A stretch of DNA of 59,221 bases from Bacteroidia bacterium (GCA_028339355.1 JAOLBX010000010.1:1-59221), one strand, 5' to 3'; shown: positions 1 to 9,783, counted from the first letter of the stretch. Notes: generated by a model not told the origin, from the sequence alone. Made by a program: numbers and translations.

Positions 1-1
1 G

Positions 2-97
2 ACCACACACGATAAATCCAGAAAAAGTTTTCGCGAAGACGTTGTCAGTTTGAGTGGTTTTCTCACAGAGAAAATTGTACCGAAAACTGAACAATAA
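2..97 (+). CDS. 3' end of an unidentified upstream gene (partial)
   Basis: An open frame enters from the left edge and ends with TAA at 95-97, directly before the ATG of the glycosyltransferase at 98. The 31 visible residues (TTHDKSRKSFRED... ending PKTEQ) are charged and give no family. The zero-gap junction with the next gene suggests one transcript, and a surface-polysaccharide role would fit the neighbour, but that is only inference from position. Confidence 0.5.
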   Translation, partial: TTHDKSRKSFREDVVSLSGFLTEKIVPKTEQ

Positions 98-1195
98 ATG
101 AAAAAAATCTGCTTCTTCAATAGCTCCAATTTTTGGGGAGGTGGTGAGAAACTCCACTTAGAAAATTCAAAAGCATTTCGTAACAAAGGCTACGACGTAA
201 CTATTGCGGCTCATCAAGATAGCGAGTTATGGACTAGAGCTCAAGCAGAAGGATTTAAAACCTTTGCAGTTCAAGTGGGCAGCACTTCTTTTCTCAATGT
301 CTTTAAACTACTTCGAATTAAATCCCATTTCCAAAAAGAAGAAATAGATACGGTGATTTTTACCACATCACAAGACCTTAAAACCGCAAGTATTGCTGCA
401 CATTGGGCTGGTTGTCAAAAGATAGTCTACCTCAGAGGACTGGCTATACCTATCAAAAACAGTATCGTAAATCGCTACTGTATGAATACCGCCTGCACCC
501 ACCTAATTGCCAATAGCAAAGAGACTAAACGAACGATGCTGCTACATCTAGACAAGCACATTCCTTCCGATAAAATAGGTGTTGTCTACCACGGAATAGA
601 TGAGAAACTGCTAGAAGCAGATGGACCACCCCTTCCTCAAGTAATAGAGCGAGCTAAAGAGAATGGGTTAATTCTAGGAAATGCAGGTAGACTTACCGAA
701 CAAAAAGGACAAAAACATCTAATAGAGGTTGCTAAAATTCTAAAAGCTCAAAATCAATCATTCACTCTATTCATCGCAGGAACTGGAGAACTTGAAGCAG
801 AACTAAAAGCTCTCATTCAAGAGTACAACTTAGAAAAAGAAGTTATTCTGCTCGGATTTGTGGCAGATATGGAAGCATTTATGCGAAGCATTGATGTTTT
901 CTTATTGGCTAGTAGCTGGGAGGGTTTTGGATTTGTAATCGTAGAGGCTATGGCAAAAGGCAAGCCTGTAGTAGCTTTTGACATCACGAGTAATCCGGAG
1001 ATCATCTCAGATGGAAAAACTGGCTTACTTGCGGAGCATCTGAATATAGATGCCTTTATCACCAAAACTGCTCAATTGATAGAAGACGATATCCTTCGAA
1101 CTGAAATGGGAATTGCCGCTAAACAAAGTGTAGTTGATCGTTTCTTAATCGACGAACGAATCACTGAGTTGGAAGCCTATATTTTAGATAAATAG
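98..1195 (+). CDS. GT4-family glycosyltransferase
   Basis: 365-residue GT-B fold glycosyltransferase, probably transferring a sugar from a nucleotide-sugar donor to a glycolipid or polysaccharide acceptor at the inner face of the cytoplasmic membrane. The N-terminal acceptor half opens with NFWGGGEKLHLENSKAF, the glycine-rich loop of this fold. The C-terminal donor half has GNAGRLTEQKGQKHLIE (about residue 193), and the family E-x7-E signature lies in SSWEGFGFVIVEAMAKGKPV (about 273-292). The ATG follows the previous stop with no gap, so the gene is probably co-transcribed from further left. Substrate cannot be read from sequence. No membrane segment is evident. Confidence 0.85.
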   Translation: MKKICFFNSSNFWGGGEKLHLENSKAFRNKGYDVTIAAHQDSELWTRAQAEGFKTFAVQVGSTSFLNVFKLLRIKSHFQKEEIDTVIFTTSQDLKTASIAAHWAGCQKIVYLRGLAIPIKNSIVNRYCMNTACTHLIANSKETKRTMLLHLDKHIPSDKIGVVYHGIDEKLLEADGPPLPQVIERAKENGLILGNAGRLTEQKGQKHLIEVAKILKAQNQSFTLFIAGTGELEAELKALIQEYNLEKEVILLGFVADMEAFMRSIDVFLLASSWEGFGFVIVEAMAKGKPVVAFDITSNPEIISDGKTGLLAEHLNIDAFITKTAQLIEDDILRTEMGIAAKQSVVDRFLIDERITELEAYILDK

Positions 1196-1246
1196 GTTCT
1201 TTCCATTTTCACAAAAAAGACAACCTTTGCAGTTCTTTCATAGACC

Positions 1247-2515
1247 ATGTTACTGATTAACGATATACGAGCAGACAAAGAAGGCATCATCGCACGATTA
1301 GCCAAAAGAGGTAAGGATTTTACTGATTTAGTGAATGATGCTCTCACGCTAGATGACAAACGAAAAGCTACGCAAGTAGAATTGGATAATGTACTTGCAG
1401 AGAGCAACTCAATATCTAAAGCCATCGGACAACTTTTTGCTCAGAAAAAAATAGAGGAAGCTAACGCTATGAAAGCAAAAACGGGCGAACTCAAAGAAAA
1501 CAGCAATACACTCGGCGAGCAGCTGAAAGCAGCTGAAGCAGCCTTGCTAGAAGTTCTGTACCAAATACCAAATGCCCCAGGAGCTGCTGTACCTGCTGGA
1601 AAAAGTGAAGCGGATAATAAAATCGTTTTGGAACACGGAGAGAAACCAAACTTGACTCAAAACCTTCCACACTGGGAGCTATGTGAAAAATATAACCTGA
1701 TAGACTTCGAATTGGGTGTGAAAATCACCGGAGCAGGATTCCCTGTATACCGAGGTAAAGGTGCTCGTCTACAACGTGCTCTCATCAACTGGTTCCTAGA
1801 CAAAGGCAGAGATGCTGGTTTCGAAGAAATACAACCACCGATACTTGTAAACGAAGCAAGTGGAATAGGCACAGGGCAATTGCCAGACAAAGAAGGTCAG
1901 ATGTACCATATGGAAGTAGACAATCTATATGCTATCCCTACAGGAGAAGTTCCAATTACGAACATATACAGAGATGTGATCGTTAAAGAAGATGACTTCC
2001 CAATAAAGAACTGTGGTCACTCTCCATGTTTTAGAAGAGAAGCAGGTAGCTACGGTAAAGATGTGCGTGGTCTGAACAGACTACACCAATTTGATAAAGT
2101 AGAGATTGTACAGCTTTCTCATCCTAGCAACTCTTATGAGCTACTAGAAGATATGAGCAGCTACGTACAGAGCCTTCTGAAGGACCTTGGACTACAGTAT
2201 AGAGTATTGCTGCTTTGCGGGGGAGATACTGGATTTGCCAGTGCTATGACGTATGATATGGAAGTATGGAGTACTGCACAAAAAATGTGGCTAGAGGTAA
2301 GTTCTGTTTCTAACTTTGAAACTTTCCAGGCCAATAGATTGAAGCTTCGTTTCAAAAATAGCAATGGTAAGAATGAATACGCTCATACACTGAATGGTAG
2401 TGCTTTGGCTCTACCACGTATCATGGCAAGTATCTTAGAAAACTTCCAAACTCCAGAGGGAATCATTGTTCCTGAAGTATTGAGACCGTATTGCGGTTTT
2501 GATGTGATAGATTAA
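1247..2515 (+). CDS. serS: serine--tRNA ligase
   Basis: 422 residues, the normal length for bacterial SerRS, a class II synthetase that charges tRNA-Ser (and tRNA-Sec where present). Residues about 1-110 form the expected long coiled-coil tRNA-binding arm (KAKTGELKENSNTLGEQLKA). The catalytic core carries motif 2 (PCFRREAGSYGKDVRGLNRLHQF, cut here to its key part FRREAG...RGLNRLHQFDKVE) and motif 3 (LNGSALALPRIMASILEN). The C-terminus GIIVPEVLRPYCG is typical. A 51-nt gap separates it from the glycosyltransferase; AACCTTTG about 20 nt before the ATG resembles a -7 element with one mismatch. Confidence 0.97.
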   Translation: MLLINDIRADKEGIIARLAKRGKDFTDLVNDALTLDDKRKATQVELDNVLAESNSISKAIGQLFAQKKIEEANAMKAKTGELKENSNTLGEQLKAAEAALLEVLYQIPNAPGAAVPAGKSEADNKIVLEHGEKPNLTQNLPHWELCEKYNLIDFELGVKITGAGFPVYRGKGARLQRALINWFLDKGRDAGFEEIQPPILVNEASGIGTGQLPDKEGQMYHMEVDNLYAIPTGEVPITNIYRDVIVKEDDFPIKNCGHSPCFRREAGSYGKDVRGLNRLHQFDKVEIVQLSHPSNSYELLEDMSSYVQSLLKDLGLQYRVLLLCGGDTGFASAMTYDMEVWSTAQKMWLEVSSVSNFETFQANRLKLRFKNSNGKNEYAHTLNGSALALPRIMASILENFQTPEGIIVPEVLRPYCGFDVID

Positions 2516-2575
2516 GATTTTTTTGCGGGGGGCACTAACATCCTTTTCAAATTTTGACATTTCCTTTAAAGATAT

Positions 2576-2583
2576 TACCGTTG
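2576..2583 (+). promoter_or_regulatory. Bacteroidota-type promoter of the TonB receptor (one -7 mismatch)
   Basis: TTTTG at 2552-2556, then 19 nt, then TACCGTTG at 2576-2583: a -33/-7 pair matching TTTG-N19-TAnnTTTG except one base. It lies 22 nt before the ATG at 2606. Confidence 0.45.
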
Positions 2584-2605
2584 TAGCAATATTAAAAACA
2601 ACTCT

Positions 2606-4567
2606 ATGCGTAAGATTTTAACCCTTTGCTCAGCATTGTTCACCCTATCTCTTTTTGCTCAAACCAACCTAGACTCTGTGATGGTTTCGGCTACTCGCCT
2701 TAACATAAAAAAATACGAATCGGGTAAACACATTACGACTCTAACAGCAAAAGAAATCAAAGATCTGCCTGTTACTTCTGTAGATGAACTACTACAATAC
2801 CTAGGCGGTATAAACCTAAATAGCCGTGGTGGTTTCGGAGTACAGTCTGACATAGGAATGAGAGGCAGCACTTTCTCTCAAGTGCTTGTTATGGTTGATA
2901 ATCAGCGTATCAACGATGGGCTTACCAGTCATTTCAATAGTAACATTCCTATCCCACTTAGTGAGATACATCACATAGAGATAGTGCGAGGATCAGCATC
3001 TGCGAGTTATGGTGCAGATGCAGTAGGCGGTATCATACATATCAAAACAAAAACCTATGAAGGTCTATTGGAAGATGAAAGAAGTGAATTTAACGGTAAT
3101 ATAGCTTACGGAGATAATAAGCTGACAATGACAGATGCAGGATTTCGATCACAAGGCCAACGATTTGGTTTTTCAGCAGCTATGAAATCGAGCCAAAGCA
3201 GCGGTGAGCAATTGGTAAACCCAAGCTACACAAACGCAGGATTAGGAGATAGTTTGTACAACAACTTTTTTAACCTAAAAACATATACCACCGCAATAAC
3301 CTACCGTAATAACAAACACTGGAAAGTATATGCTCGTGGAGGTGCAGATAGTAGAGACTTTGCAGCTAAGTACTTTTACTCAGCCAATCCATATGATGAA
3401 GCTACAGAAAAAGTAAACTCATACTGGACACAAGCAGCAGTAGAATATGACAATAACGGAGGTCAAACTGCTTTAAACATAGGATACAGACACAATCAGG
3501 ATAGTTTTATTTTCAACCCACTTTTCTCCAGAAACTCACACATCACAGAGAGGCTAAATGCCACAATTAGCCATAATACTACTTATCTTGATACACGTTT
3601 GTCTTTTGGTTTACAAACAGACTACAATTCCATAGAAAGTAATGACAGAGGAGACCATTCATTGCTTAACAACGCTGCTTTTTTTCTTGCTCATCATAAG
3701 TTTAATAAGCTAAATGTAAATGCTGGATTACGTCTAGAATACTCTAATAAAATAGGAGCTCAACTGGTCCCACAGGTGAATGTATCACTACCGCACAAAA
3801 ACATAGTATATCGAGCTTCTGCCGGTAGAAGTATTCGCCAAGCGGACTTTACAGAGCAGTATAATTTCTATCTCCGTAAAAATACACCTGGAGGTTTCAG
3901 TATAGGTAATCCAGACTTAGAGGCAGAATCTGCATATACGTTTGACATAGGTCTAGATGCATACATCTCAAAAAACTTAAAAGTGACTAACACTCTATTT
4001 GCTCGCTCATCTAGCAACTTGATTGACTATACTCTCACTAACTCTACCGAGATTAACAACCTCATAAACTTGCAAGACAGCACCAACTACTTCTATGCTA
4101 AAAACATAAAAGAGTCTTTCACCTTTGGCAATGAGTTTGGATTGAGCTACAAAATGGAGTTACCCAATATGAGCATAGATTGGTTGCTAAACTATACTTA
4201 CATACAAACCAATACGCCTGATAGTGTGATTTCTAAGTACATTGCCAATCACCCGATAAACAACATTAACGGAAGAGCTACCATTAACTTTAAACGTTTT
4301 ACTTGGAATATTGGGGGCACCTTTATCACCAGAAATGCAGATGAGATACCAGCAATAGGTGGTGCGGTAAAAAACCAATATGGTATTCTCAATACCAAAT
4401 TAAGTTATGCTGCCAAAGAAATACCTGTAAGTGTATTTGTAAACGTAAGAAACTTGCTCGATGCAAACTACCAAGAAATACTTGGAGCACGAATGCCACG
4501 ACGTTGGGCAATGGCTGGCATCAGCTGGAACTTTGATTATCGCAAAGTGAAGCCGGTTAAGTATTAG
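2606..4567 (+). CDS. TonB-dependent outer-membrane receptor
   Basis: 653 residues. Signal peptide MRKILTLCSALFTLSLFAQ, then a short TonB-box-like segment (DSVMVSATRL), a plug domain (about 40-150) with the typical MRGSTFSQVLVMVDNQRIND and IEIVRGSASASYGADAVGG stretches, then a 22-strand-type beta barrel ending in the aromatic-rich C-terminus. Length and plug resemble BtuB/FepA-like siderophore or cobalamin receptors rather than the ~1000-residue SusC type, because the N-terminal carboxypeptidase-like domain is missing. The ligand is not evident. No transport partner is adjacent, and the gene stands alone between serS and a convergent broken gene. Confidence 0.9.
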   Translation: MRKILTLCSALFTLSLFAQTNLDSVMVSATRLNIKKYESGKHITTLTAKEIKDLPVTSVDELLQYLGGINLNSRGGFGVQSDIGMRGSTFSQVLVMVDNQRINDGLTSHFNSNIPIPLSEIHHIEIVRGSASASYGADAVGGIIHIKTKTYEGLLEDERSEFNGNIAYGDNKLTMTDAGFRSQGQRFGFSAAMKSSQSSGEQLVNPSYTNAGLGDSLYNNFFNLKTYTTAITYRNNKHWKVYARGGADSRDFAAKYFYSANPYDEATEKVNSYWTQAAVEYDNNGGQTALNIGYRHNQDSFIFNPLFSRNSHITERLNATISHNTTYLDTRLSFGLQTDYNSIESNDRGDHSLLNNAAFFLAHHKFNKLNVNAGLRLEYSNKIGAQLVPQVNVSLPHKNIVYRASAGRSIRQADFTEQYNFYLRKNTPGGFSIGNPDLEAESAYTFDIGLDAYISKNLKVTNTLFARSSSNLIDYTLTNSTEINNLINLQDSTNYFYAKNIKESFTFGNEFGLSYKMELPNMSIDWLLNYTYIQTNTPDSVISKYIANHPINNINGRATINFKRFTWNIGGTFITRNADEIPAIGGAVKNQYGILNTKLSYAAKEIPVSVFVNVRNLLDANYQEILGARMPRRWAMAGISWNFDYRKVKPVKY

Positions 4568-4570
4568 ATA

Positions 4571-5106
4571 TTACCTAGCCCATTCTTTCACCTCTGCTAC
4601 ACGAGGATATAAACCGTTTAGCTTATTTGCGTAGCTCATAGGAAAGTACTTTGGGTCTCGCCCAAAGTCTTTACTTACTACTAATTCTCTTATCAAACAA
4701 AGTTCGGCTGCATTTTTATCGGCGGTTATTTCTGCCTTGATAAAAAAGGACTTGCTGAAATAATATAGAATTCCAAACCACATCAAATTCCAATAACTTC
4801 GTTCTTTATAGTCTAATACGTGACCAAGTTCGTGACCTAACCAGCCTATCATCACATCACTAGGTATTCTTCCATTTGCGAAATGCCTATTTTTTAAGAA
4901 AAACTTCTTTCGCATTATAATCTGATAGGCTCTTCCTTCTTGCGTAAAAGTGTCGGTATTTTTGGTTGTACAAGCATAAAGGATTGTTGCGTAAACACTC
5001 CCCATCTAAAATGTATGGATGTATTCGCCAATTCAGGATAAAAAGACAATGCCTTTTCTACTTCATTCTGAATAGTACTTGGATATTGTTTATTTCCCAA
5101 CTTCAT
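4571..5106 (-). pseudogene. M48-like zinc metallopeptidase, interrupted by a frameshift
   Basis: Two overlapping minus-strand frames make one protein of about 178 residues. The first (ATG at 5106, MKLGNKQYPSTIQNEVEKAL...) runs to QPKIPTLLRKKE, then drifts to a stop. The second frame continues with RAYQIIMRKKFFLKNRHFAN and contains the zinc motif HELGH and a downstream AEITADKNA that would supply the third ligand. The change of frame is at about 4931-4943, in the purine run AAGAAGGAAGAG (minus strand); a -1 shift restores the reading frame. It could be real inactivation, programmed slippage or a sequence error. The second frame has its own ATG (5005), so an N-truncated protein with the active site is conceivable. 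The 3' end is 3 nt from the convergent TonB receptor stop. Confidence 0.7.
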
Positions 5107-5229
5107 TCTTCGTCAAAACAACATATTGTTTTCTTAAGTAGGCACTCGTGCTTCTATTAAAATTAATCCTTTAATCTCACTGGAGCAAAACATTGAATGA
5201 CGCTGACGAAGTTTTCATTTTATAGACAT

Positions 5230-5237
5230 TACTTTTG
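5230..5237 (+). promoter_or_regulatory. -7 element TACTTTTG before the Kazal-like gene
   Basis: Exact TAnnTTTG match ending 12 nt before ATG 5250. It overlaps the in-frame TTG at 5235, which makes that upstream start unlikely. No clear -33 TTTG is present. Confidence 0.4.
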
Positions 5238-5249
5238 AAGCTTCATTTA

Positions 5250-5753
5250 ATGATACGAACTATCTTATTTCTAATGATAACAATTCCTCTTTTTGCAAAA
5301 GCACAGATAGGAAACATATGTATTGACAGCAACAGGATAAACCCGTATTATCAATGCAATGACCCAAACTTCGACCCTACCTGCGGTTGCAATAATGTGA
5401 CGTATAGAAACGGTTGTGAAATGACTCACATAGGTGGAGTCAACTATCCATCTCAGTACGAAAATGGAGTATGTAGAAGCGAAATATACTACTACTCTAT
5501 TTCTCCTAATCCTGTGCTTACTAAGTTAGATTTTCATATGCAGTTTGCCGAACAACAAGAGAGCACTGCCACTTTGCAGATTTTTAACGTTTTTGGCAAT
5601 TTAGTCTTTTCAAGGCTATTGAATAATATTACTTCCTACCCACAGCCACCCACTTCAATCTATTTCACCGACCTAGAAACCGGAGTGTATACATTAGTAG
5701 TACAAGCTGGTGGCGTCTCCAAACGCACCAAATTTATCAAACATACATTGTAA
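5250..5753 (+). CDS. secreted Kazal-like protein with T9SS type A sorting tail
   Basis: 167 residues. Signal peptide MIRTILFLMITIPLFAKAQ. Residues about 20-70 hold a Kazal-like cysteine pattern: CIDSNRINPYYQCN, then DPTCGCNNVTYRNGCEM and GVC, with the CGCNNxTYxNxCE core seen in Kazal serine-protease inhibitors. The C-terminal ~80 residues (YYYSISPNPVLTKLDF ... FNVFGNLVFS ... TDLETGVYTLVV ... KRTKFIKH) are a T9SS type A sorting domain, so the protein should cross the outer membrane and may be surface-anchored. ATG 5250 is preferred over TTG 5235 because the promoter overlaps the latter. The MBL-fold gene begins 4 nt after the stop. Inhibitor activity is inference. Confidence 0.75.
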   Translation: MIRTILFLMITIPLFAKAQIGNICIDSNRINPYYQCNDPNFDPTCGCNNVTYRNGCEMTHIGGVNYPSQYENGVCRSEIYYYSISPNPVLTKLDFHMQFAEQQESTATLQIFNVFGNLVFSRLLNNITSYPQPPTSIYFTDLETGVYTLVVQAGGVSKRTKFIKHTL

Positions 5754-5757
5754 TACG

Positions 5758-6600
5758 ATGAGAATAGAAACCATACATACAGGTAATTTTATGTTAGACG
5801 GAGGTGCGATGTTTGGCACAGTTCCCAAGAGTATATGGCAGCGAATAAATCCCGCAGACGAGAACAATATGTGTAATTGGGCAATGCGTTGTTTATTAGT
5901 AGAAGATGGCAATAGACTCATACTCATAGACACAGGAATGGGTGAAAAACAAAGTGAAAAATTCTTTGGATACTACTACCTCAATGGCATTCACTCATTG
6001 CAAAAATCACTGAATGATGCAGGTGTTGACTTCAATGATATCACAGACGTGGTTCTCACACACTTACATTTTGACCACTGCGGTGGGGCCGTAAAATGGA
6101 ATAGTATGAAAGACGGCTACGAGCTGACCTTTCCTAATGCCAACTATTGGGTACACCCAACGCATTGGGACCACGCAATAAGCCCGAACCCAAGAGAGAA
6201 AGCTTCATTCTTAACCGAAAACATGCTCCCAATCCAAGAAATGGGACAGCTTAAGTTTATAGGTGAAGACTTAAAAATAACTAAAAATATATCTGGCATA
6301 CTTGCACAAGGTCATACCGAATCTATGTTTTGTCCCAAGATTTCTGTTGGAGATAAAACCTTGGTTTTTATGGCAGATATGATACCAAGTGCCGGCCATA
6401 TTAGACCTAACTACGTCATGGGTTACGACATTAGACCCTTGGATACCATGAGAGAACGAGCAACATTTCTGAAAGAAGCAGTGGCTAAGGATTACACATT
6501 ATTCTTTGAACACGACCTAAATTTAGAATGTGGTAAAGCTATACTCACAGATAGAGGATATAAGCTCGGAGATGCTGGGAGCTTGACGAATTTCTTTTGA
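5758..6600 (+). CDS. metallo-beta-lactamase-fold hydrolase
   Basis: 280 residues with the binuclear-zinc signature HLHFDHCGG (HxHxDH, near residue 107), followed by a later His in AQGHTESMF and the Asp of VFMADMIPS as bridging ligand. The arrangement resembles lactonase-like MBL enzymes such as the quorum-quenching AHL lactonases, though the family also includes many hydrolases of unknown substrate. There is no signal peptide, so it is presumably cytoplasmic. The ATG at 5758 is chosen because it lies just after the stop of the Kazal-like gene; the open frame reaches further upstream but would overlap that gene. A joint transcript with it is likely. Confidence 0.85.
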   Translation: MRIETIHTGNFMLDGGAMFGTVPKSIWQRINPADENNMCNWAMRCLLVEDGNRLILIDTGMGEKQSEKFFGYYYLNGIHSLQKSLNDAGVDFNDITDVVLTHLHFDHCGGAVKWNSMKDGYELTFPNANYWVHPTHWDHAISPNPREKASFLTENMLPIQEMGQLKFIGEDLKITKNISGILAQGHTESMFCPKISVGDKTLVFMADMIPSAGHIRPNYVMGYDIRPLDTMRERATFLKEAVAKDYTLFFEHDLNLECGKAILTDRGYKLGDAGSLTNFF

Positions 6601-6760
6601 AAGAAAATAATTAAAACACTGATGCACAGTTTCGCTGCTTGAAAAAAATCACATCTTATACTTAGTATTGATCCCAAAACTTCGTGACTCAGTAACATTA
6701 GGAGAAAACACTTGACTCTTCGAATCCGAATTATTCCTTTTGCCTTTACAATACAAAAAA

Positions 6761-6768
6761 TACCTTTG
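6761..6768 (+). promoter_or_regulatory. promoter of maeB
   Basis: TTTTG at 6738-6742, 18-nt spacer and TACCTTTG at 6761-6768, an exact -33/-7 pair of the Bacteroidota sigma factor. The ATG of maeB follows 36 nt later. The remaining bases of the 6601-6804 gap show no other feature. Confidence 0.65.
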
Positions 6769-6804
6769 CTCACTTGCTCTAGTAGCAACTAAAAACCGAA
6801 ATAT

Positions 6805-9072
6805 ATGGACAGTCAATTTGACAATGCTCTGGATTACCACTCAAAAGGTAGACCCGGAAAAATAGAAGTAATTCCAACTAAGCCCACACAAACCAAGAGG
6901 GATCTTAGCCTTGCTTATTCACCCGGCGTAGCCGAGCCTTGTGAAGAAATTTTTAAAAATCCACAGGATGCTTACAAGTACACTGCCAAAGGAAATTTAG
7001 TCGCAGTAATAAGTAACGGAAGTGCTGTTTTGGGTCTAGGGAACTTAGGGCCTTTAGCCTCTAAGCCTGTAATGGAAGGTAAGGGTGTTCTCTTCAAAAT
7101 TTTCGCAGATATTGATGTGTTTGACATAGAAGTAGATGCGTCTGACACACAGAAATTCATTGAAGTAGTCAAGGCTCTTGAGCCAACTTTCGGTGGAATA
7201 AATTTGGAAGATATAAAAGCACCTGAAAGTTTCTTGATAGAAGAAACTCTCAAAAAGGAAATGAATATCCCGCTAATGCACGACGACCAGCACGGAACGG
7301 CAATTATAAGCACAGCTGGACTCCTCAATGCTCTTGAGGTTGCTGGGAAAAAAGCAAGTAAGGTGCGAGTGGCGGTGAATGGTGCTGGGGCGGCTGGAAT
7401 TTCCTGTGTGAAGCTCTGGATAGCTTGCGGTATCAAGAAGGAAAACATATATATGTTTGACAGAGAAGGTCAAGTAAGTGACGACCGAGATGATCTTGAC
7501 CAATGGAAAGAAGAATTCAAAACACCAAAAAAATACAATACCCTAGCTGAAGCAATGGTGGGTGCTGATGTATTCTTAGGACTGTCTGTTGGCAATGTCG
7601 TAACGCAAGAAATGGTGAAATCAATGGCTAAAAATCCAATTGTATTTGCATTGGCTAACCCAGATCCTGAAATACCATACGAGGAGGCAATTGCCTCACG
7701 TGACGATATCATAATGGCTACAGGTCGTTCTGATCATCCGAATCAAGTAAACAATGTACTTGGCTTCCCATTTATATTTCGTGGAGCATTAGATGTGAGA
7801 GCTACAGCAATAAATGAAGAAATGAAGCTAGCAGCTGTAAAAGCTCTAGCGGAGTTGGCCAAAGAACCCGTGCCTGATGGCGTATTATTGGCTTACAATC
7901 AACCAGATATGAGTTTTGGCAGAAACTACATTATTCCAAAACCACTAGACCCAAGATTGATAACCGCTATTTCTCCGGCAGTAGCAAAAGCAGCTATGAA
8001 AAGTAGCGTTGCACAGCAAGACATTACGGACTGGGATGGCTATAAAACAGAATTGCGTAAGCGAATGGGCCTAGATAATAGATTCCTTAGAAGTATCTCG
8101 CTGCGTGCAAAACAAAATCCTCAACGTGTAGTGTTCGGTGAGGCAGATAATCCAAAAATATTGAAAGCAGCTCATTTAGCACGCGAAGAAGGAACATGCA
8201 TTCCTATTCTATTAGGGTTCAAGGATCATATAACATCAAAAATCAAAGAATTGGGATTGAACTTGCTTGATTGTACAATTATAGACCCAAGTCGCTCACC
8301 AGAAATAAGTGCCGAATACGGTAGATTATATTTCGAAAAAAGAGCCAGAAAGGGCCTTACGCTGCACGATGCAAAACGAAAGATGCGTCAGCGTACTTAT
8401 TTCGGAACAATGATGGTAGAACTAGGTGAAGCAGATGCATTCATAAGTGGGCAAAATAGCAATTATCCTGACACAGTCAGACCTGCACTAGAAATTATCG
8501 GAAAAGAAGAAGGGACTAACAAAGTAGCTGGCATGTATATTATCATGAGTAAACAAGGACCACTATTCTTTGCAGATACTACGGTAAATATAGACCCAAC
8601 ATCTGATGACTTAGTGGACATAGTAAAACTTACACATAAGATGGTGAGCAAGCTTCATGTAAAACCACGCATAGCGATGCTGAGCTATAGCAATTTCGGA
8701 TCAGCCAAAGGCTCGACAATTAGCAATATTCAAAATGCACTAAAACGCCTTCACACCGAAAATCCAGAGATTCTAGTAGATGGTGAAATGCAAGCGAACA
8801 CTGCCTTAGATGCAGAGCTGAGACAAGAACTATTTCCATTTTGCAAACTTGGAGATGAGAATGCAAACGTATTTATATTCCCAGCATTGAGTTCAGGAAA
8901 CATTGCTTACAAGATGGTTCAGAGTCTTGGAATTTCCGAAGCGATAGGCCCGATTCTTTTAGGATTCAGAAAATCTGTACACGTACTACAACTTGGCAGC
9001 TCTGTACGTGAAATTGTAAACATGATAAACCTTGCAGTTGTAGACGCTCAAGGCAAAAAAGGGCTGTTCTAG
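6805..9072 (+). CDS. maeB: NADP-dependent malic enzyme with phosphotransacetylase-like C-terminal domain
   Basis: 755 residues, the usual size of the MaeB hybrid. Residues about 1-430 are the malic enzyme, which decarboxylates malate to pyruvate and makes NADPH. Visible marks are the catalytic-site [35 protein letters not shown] and the nucleotide loop [13 protein letters not shown]. Residues about 430-755 are a phosphate acetyl/butyryl-transferase-like domain ([32 protein letters not shown]), which in this family is regulatory, sensing acetyl-CoA, rather than catalytic. It has its own promoter. Expected role: supplying pyruvate and NADPH, for example for lipid synthesis. Confidence 0.96.
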   Translation: MDSQFDNALDYHSKGRPGKIEVIPTKPTQTKRDLSLAYSPGVAEPCEEIFKNPQDAYKYTAKGNLVAVISNGSAVLGLGNLGPLASKPVMEGKGVLFKIFADIDVFDIEVDASDTQKFIEVVKALEPTFGGINLEDIKAPESFLIEETLKKEMNIPLMHDDQHGTAIISTAGLLNALEVAGKKASKVRVAVNGAGAAGISCVKLWIACGIKKENIYMFDREGQVSDDRDDLDQWKEEFKTPKKYNTLAEAMVGADVFLGLSVGNVVTQEMVKSMAKNPIVFALANPDPEIPYEEAIASRDDIIMATGRSDHPNQVNNVLGFPFIFRGALDVRATAINEEMKLAAVKALAELAKEPVPDGVLLAYNQPDMSFGRNYIIPKPLDPRLITAISPAVAKAAMKSSVAQQDITDWDGYKTELRKRMGLDNRFLRSISLRAKQNPQRVVFGEADNPKILKAAHLAREEGTCIPILLGFKDHITSKIKELGLNLLDCTIIDPSRSPEISAEYGRLYFEKRARKGLTLHDAKRKMRQRTYFGTMMVELGEADAFISGQNSNYPDTVRPALEIIGKEEGTNKVAGMYIIMSKQGPLFFADTTVNIDPTSDDLVDIVKLTHKMVSKLHVKPRIAMLSYSNFGSAKGSTISNIQNALKRLHTENPEILVDGEMQANTALDAELRQELFPFCKLGDENANVFIFPALSSGNIAYKMVQSLGISEAIGPILLGFRKSVHVLQLGSSVREIVNMINLAVVDAQGKKGLF

Positions 9073-9137
9073 TTGATAGTTGTTAGTGAGTAGTTATTAG
9101 CTAGAGGTTTGGGTTACTCGATAAGGTAAAAAAAAAA

Positions 9138-9578
9138 ATGAAAGTCAAAATCTGTAAATTGTTATCTGATAAACACCTCCAAGCTCGAGAGCTAAGAGCA
9201 GAAGTTCTGCGAAAACCTTTGGGATTGCCAGCTGATGACCCTGCTTTTAATGATAAAGAGTCTGATGTGCATTTTGTGGCACTCAAGAAGGATAGTGTTG
9301 TAGGAATAGTTGTGCTAGTACCAGATTACAAACCCGGAGTTGGTAAACTCAGACAAATGGCAACTGCCGAAGAAGTGCGTGGTGAAGGTTACGGAATAGC
9401 ACTAGGTAGTGCTTTAGAAGAATACGCAGCTAAAAACGGCATGACTTCTATCCTACTTCACTCCCGTCACTATGCAGTAGGCTTTTATGAAAAGCTAGGT
9501 TATAAGATTACTTCTGATGTTTTCCAAGAAGTGGGAATTGACCACTTTGTAATGGAGAAGGATATAATTACAGGTTAA
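9138..9578 (+). CDS. GNAT-family N-acetyltransferase
   Basis: 146 residues. The acetyl-CoA site reads LRQMATAEEVRGEGYGIALG (a variant of R/Q-x-x-G-x-G/A; about 76-95), followed by LHSRHYAVGFYEKLGYKI, the usual strand beta6-helix alpha4 end of small GNATs similar to ElaA or YitI types. The substrate is unknown. An 11-nt run of A directly precedes the ATG, fitting the A-rich leaders favoured by Bacteroidota ribosomes. It sits 65 nt after maeB and convergent to purL. Confidence 0.85.
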   Translation: MKVKICKLLSDKHLQARELRAEVLRKPLGLPADDPAFNDKESDVHFVALKKDSVVGIVVLVPDYKPGVGKLRQMATAEEVRGEGYGIALGSALEEYAAKNGMTSILLHSRHYAVGFYEKLGYKITSDVFQEVGIDHFVMEKDIITG

Positions 9579-9610
9579 CCTAAGAGGTGTAATCAATTGT
9601 TTTGAATATT

Positions 9611-9763
9611 TTACTTTAATCCTAGCTTAAACAATTTGTTTAAAATCCAAACGGGTAACCAAATAAACCAGCACCAAATTCCAAACTTAGTTGGTCCATT
9701 ATGTCTTAGGTCTAATATAGACTGAAGTATTCTTTTTACAATCCTACGTAAAGCATAAAACAT
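9611..9763 (-). CDS. possible 50-residue membrane-associated small protein
   Basis: Open frame of 50 codons starting at ATG 9763, 20 nt downstream of the purL stop on the same strand. It reads MFYALRRIVKRILQSILDL, then a hydrophobic tryptophan-rich segment (FGIWCWFIWLPVWIL) and a basic tail (NKLFKLGLK). A positively charged amphipathic N-terminus plus one membrane segment is a plausible small-protein layout, and little else would explain the 205-nt gap. No family is recognised; it may be chance. Confidence 0.35.
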   Translation of the reverse strand: MFYALRRIVKRILQSILDLRHNGPTKFGIWCWFIWLPVWILNKLFKLGLK

Positions 9764-9783
9764 TATTGATACGAGTAATAAAT

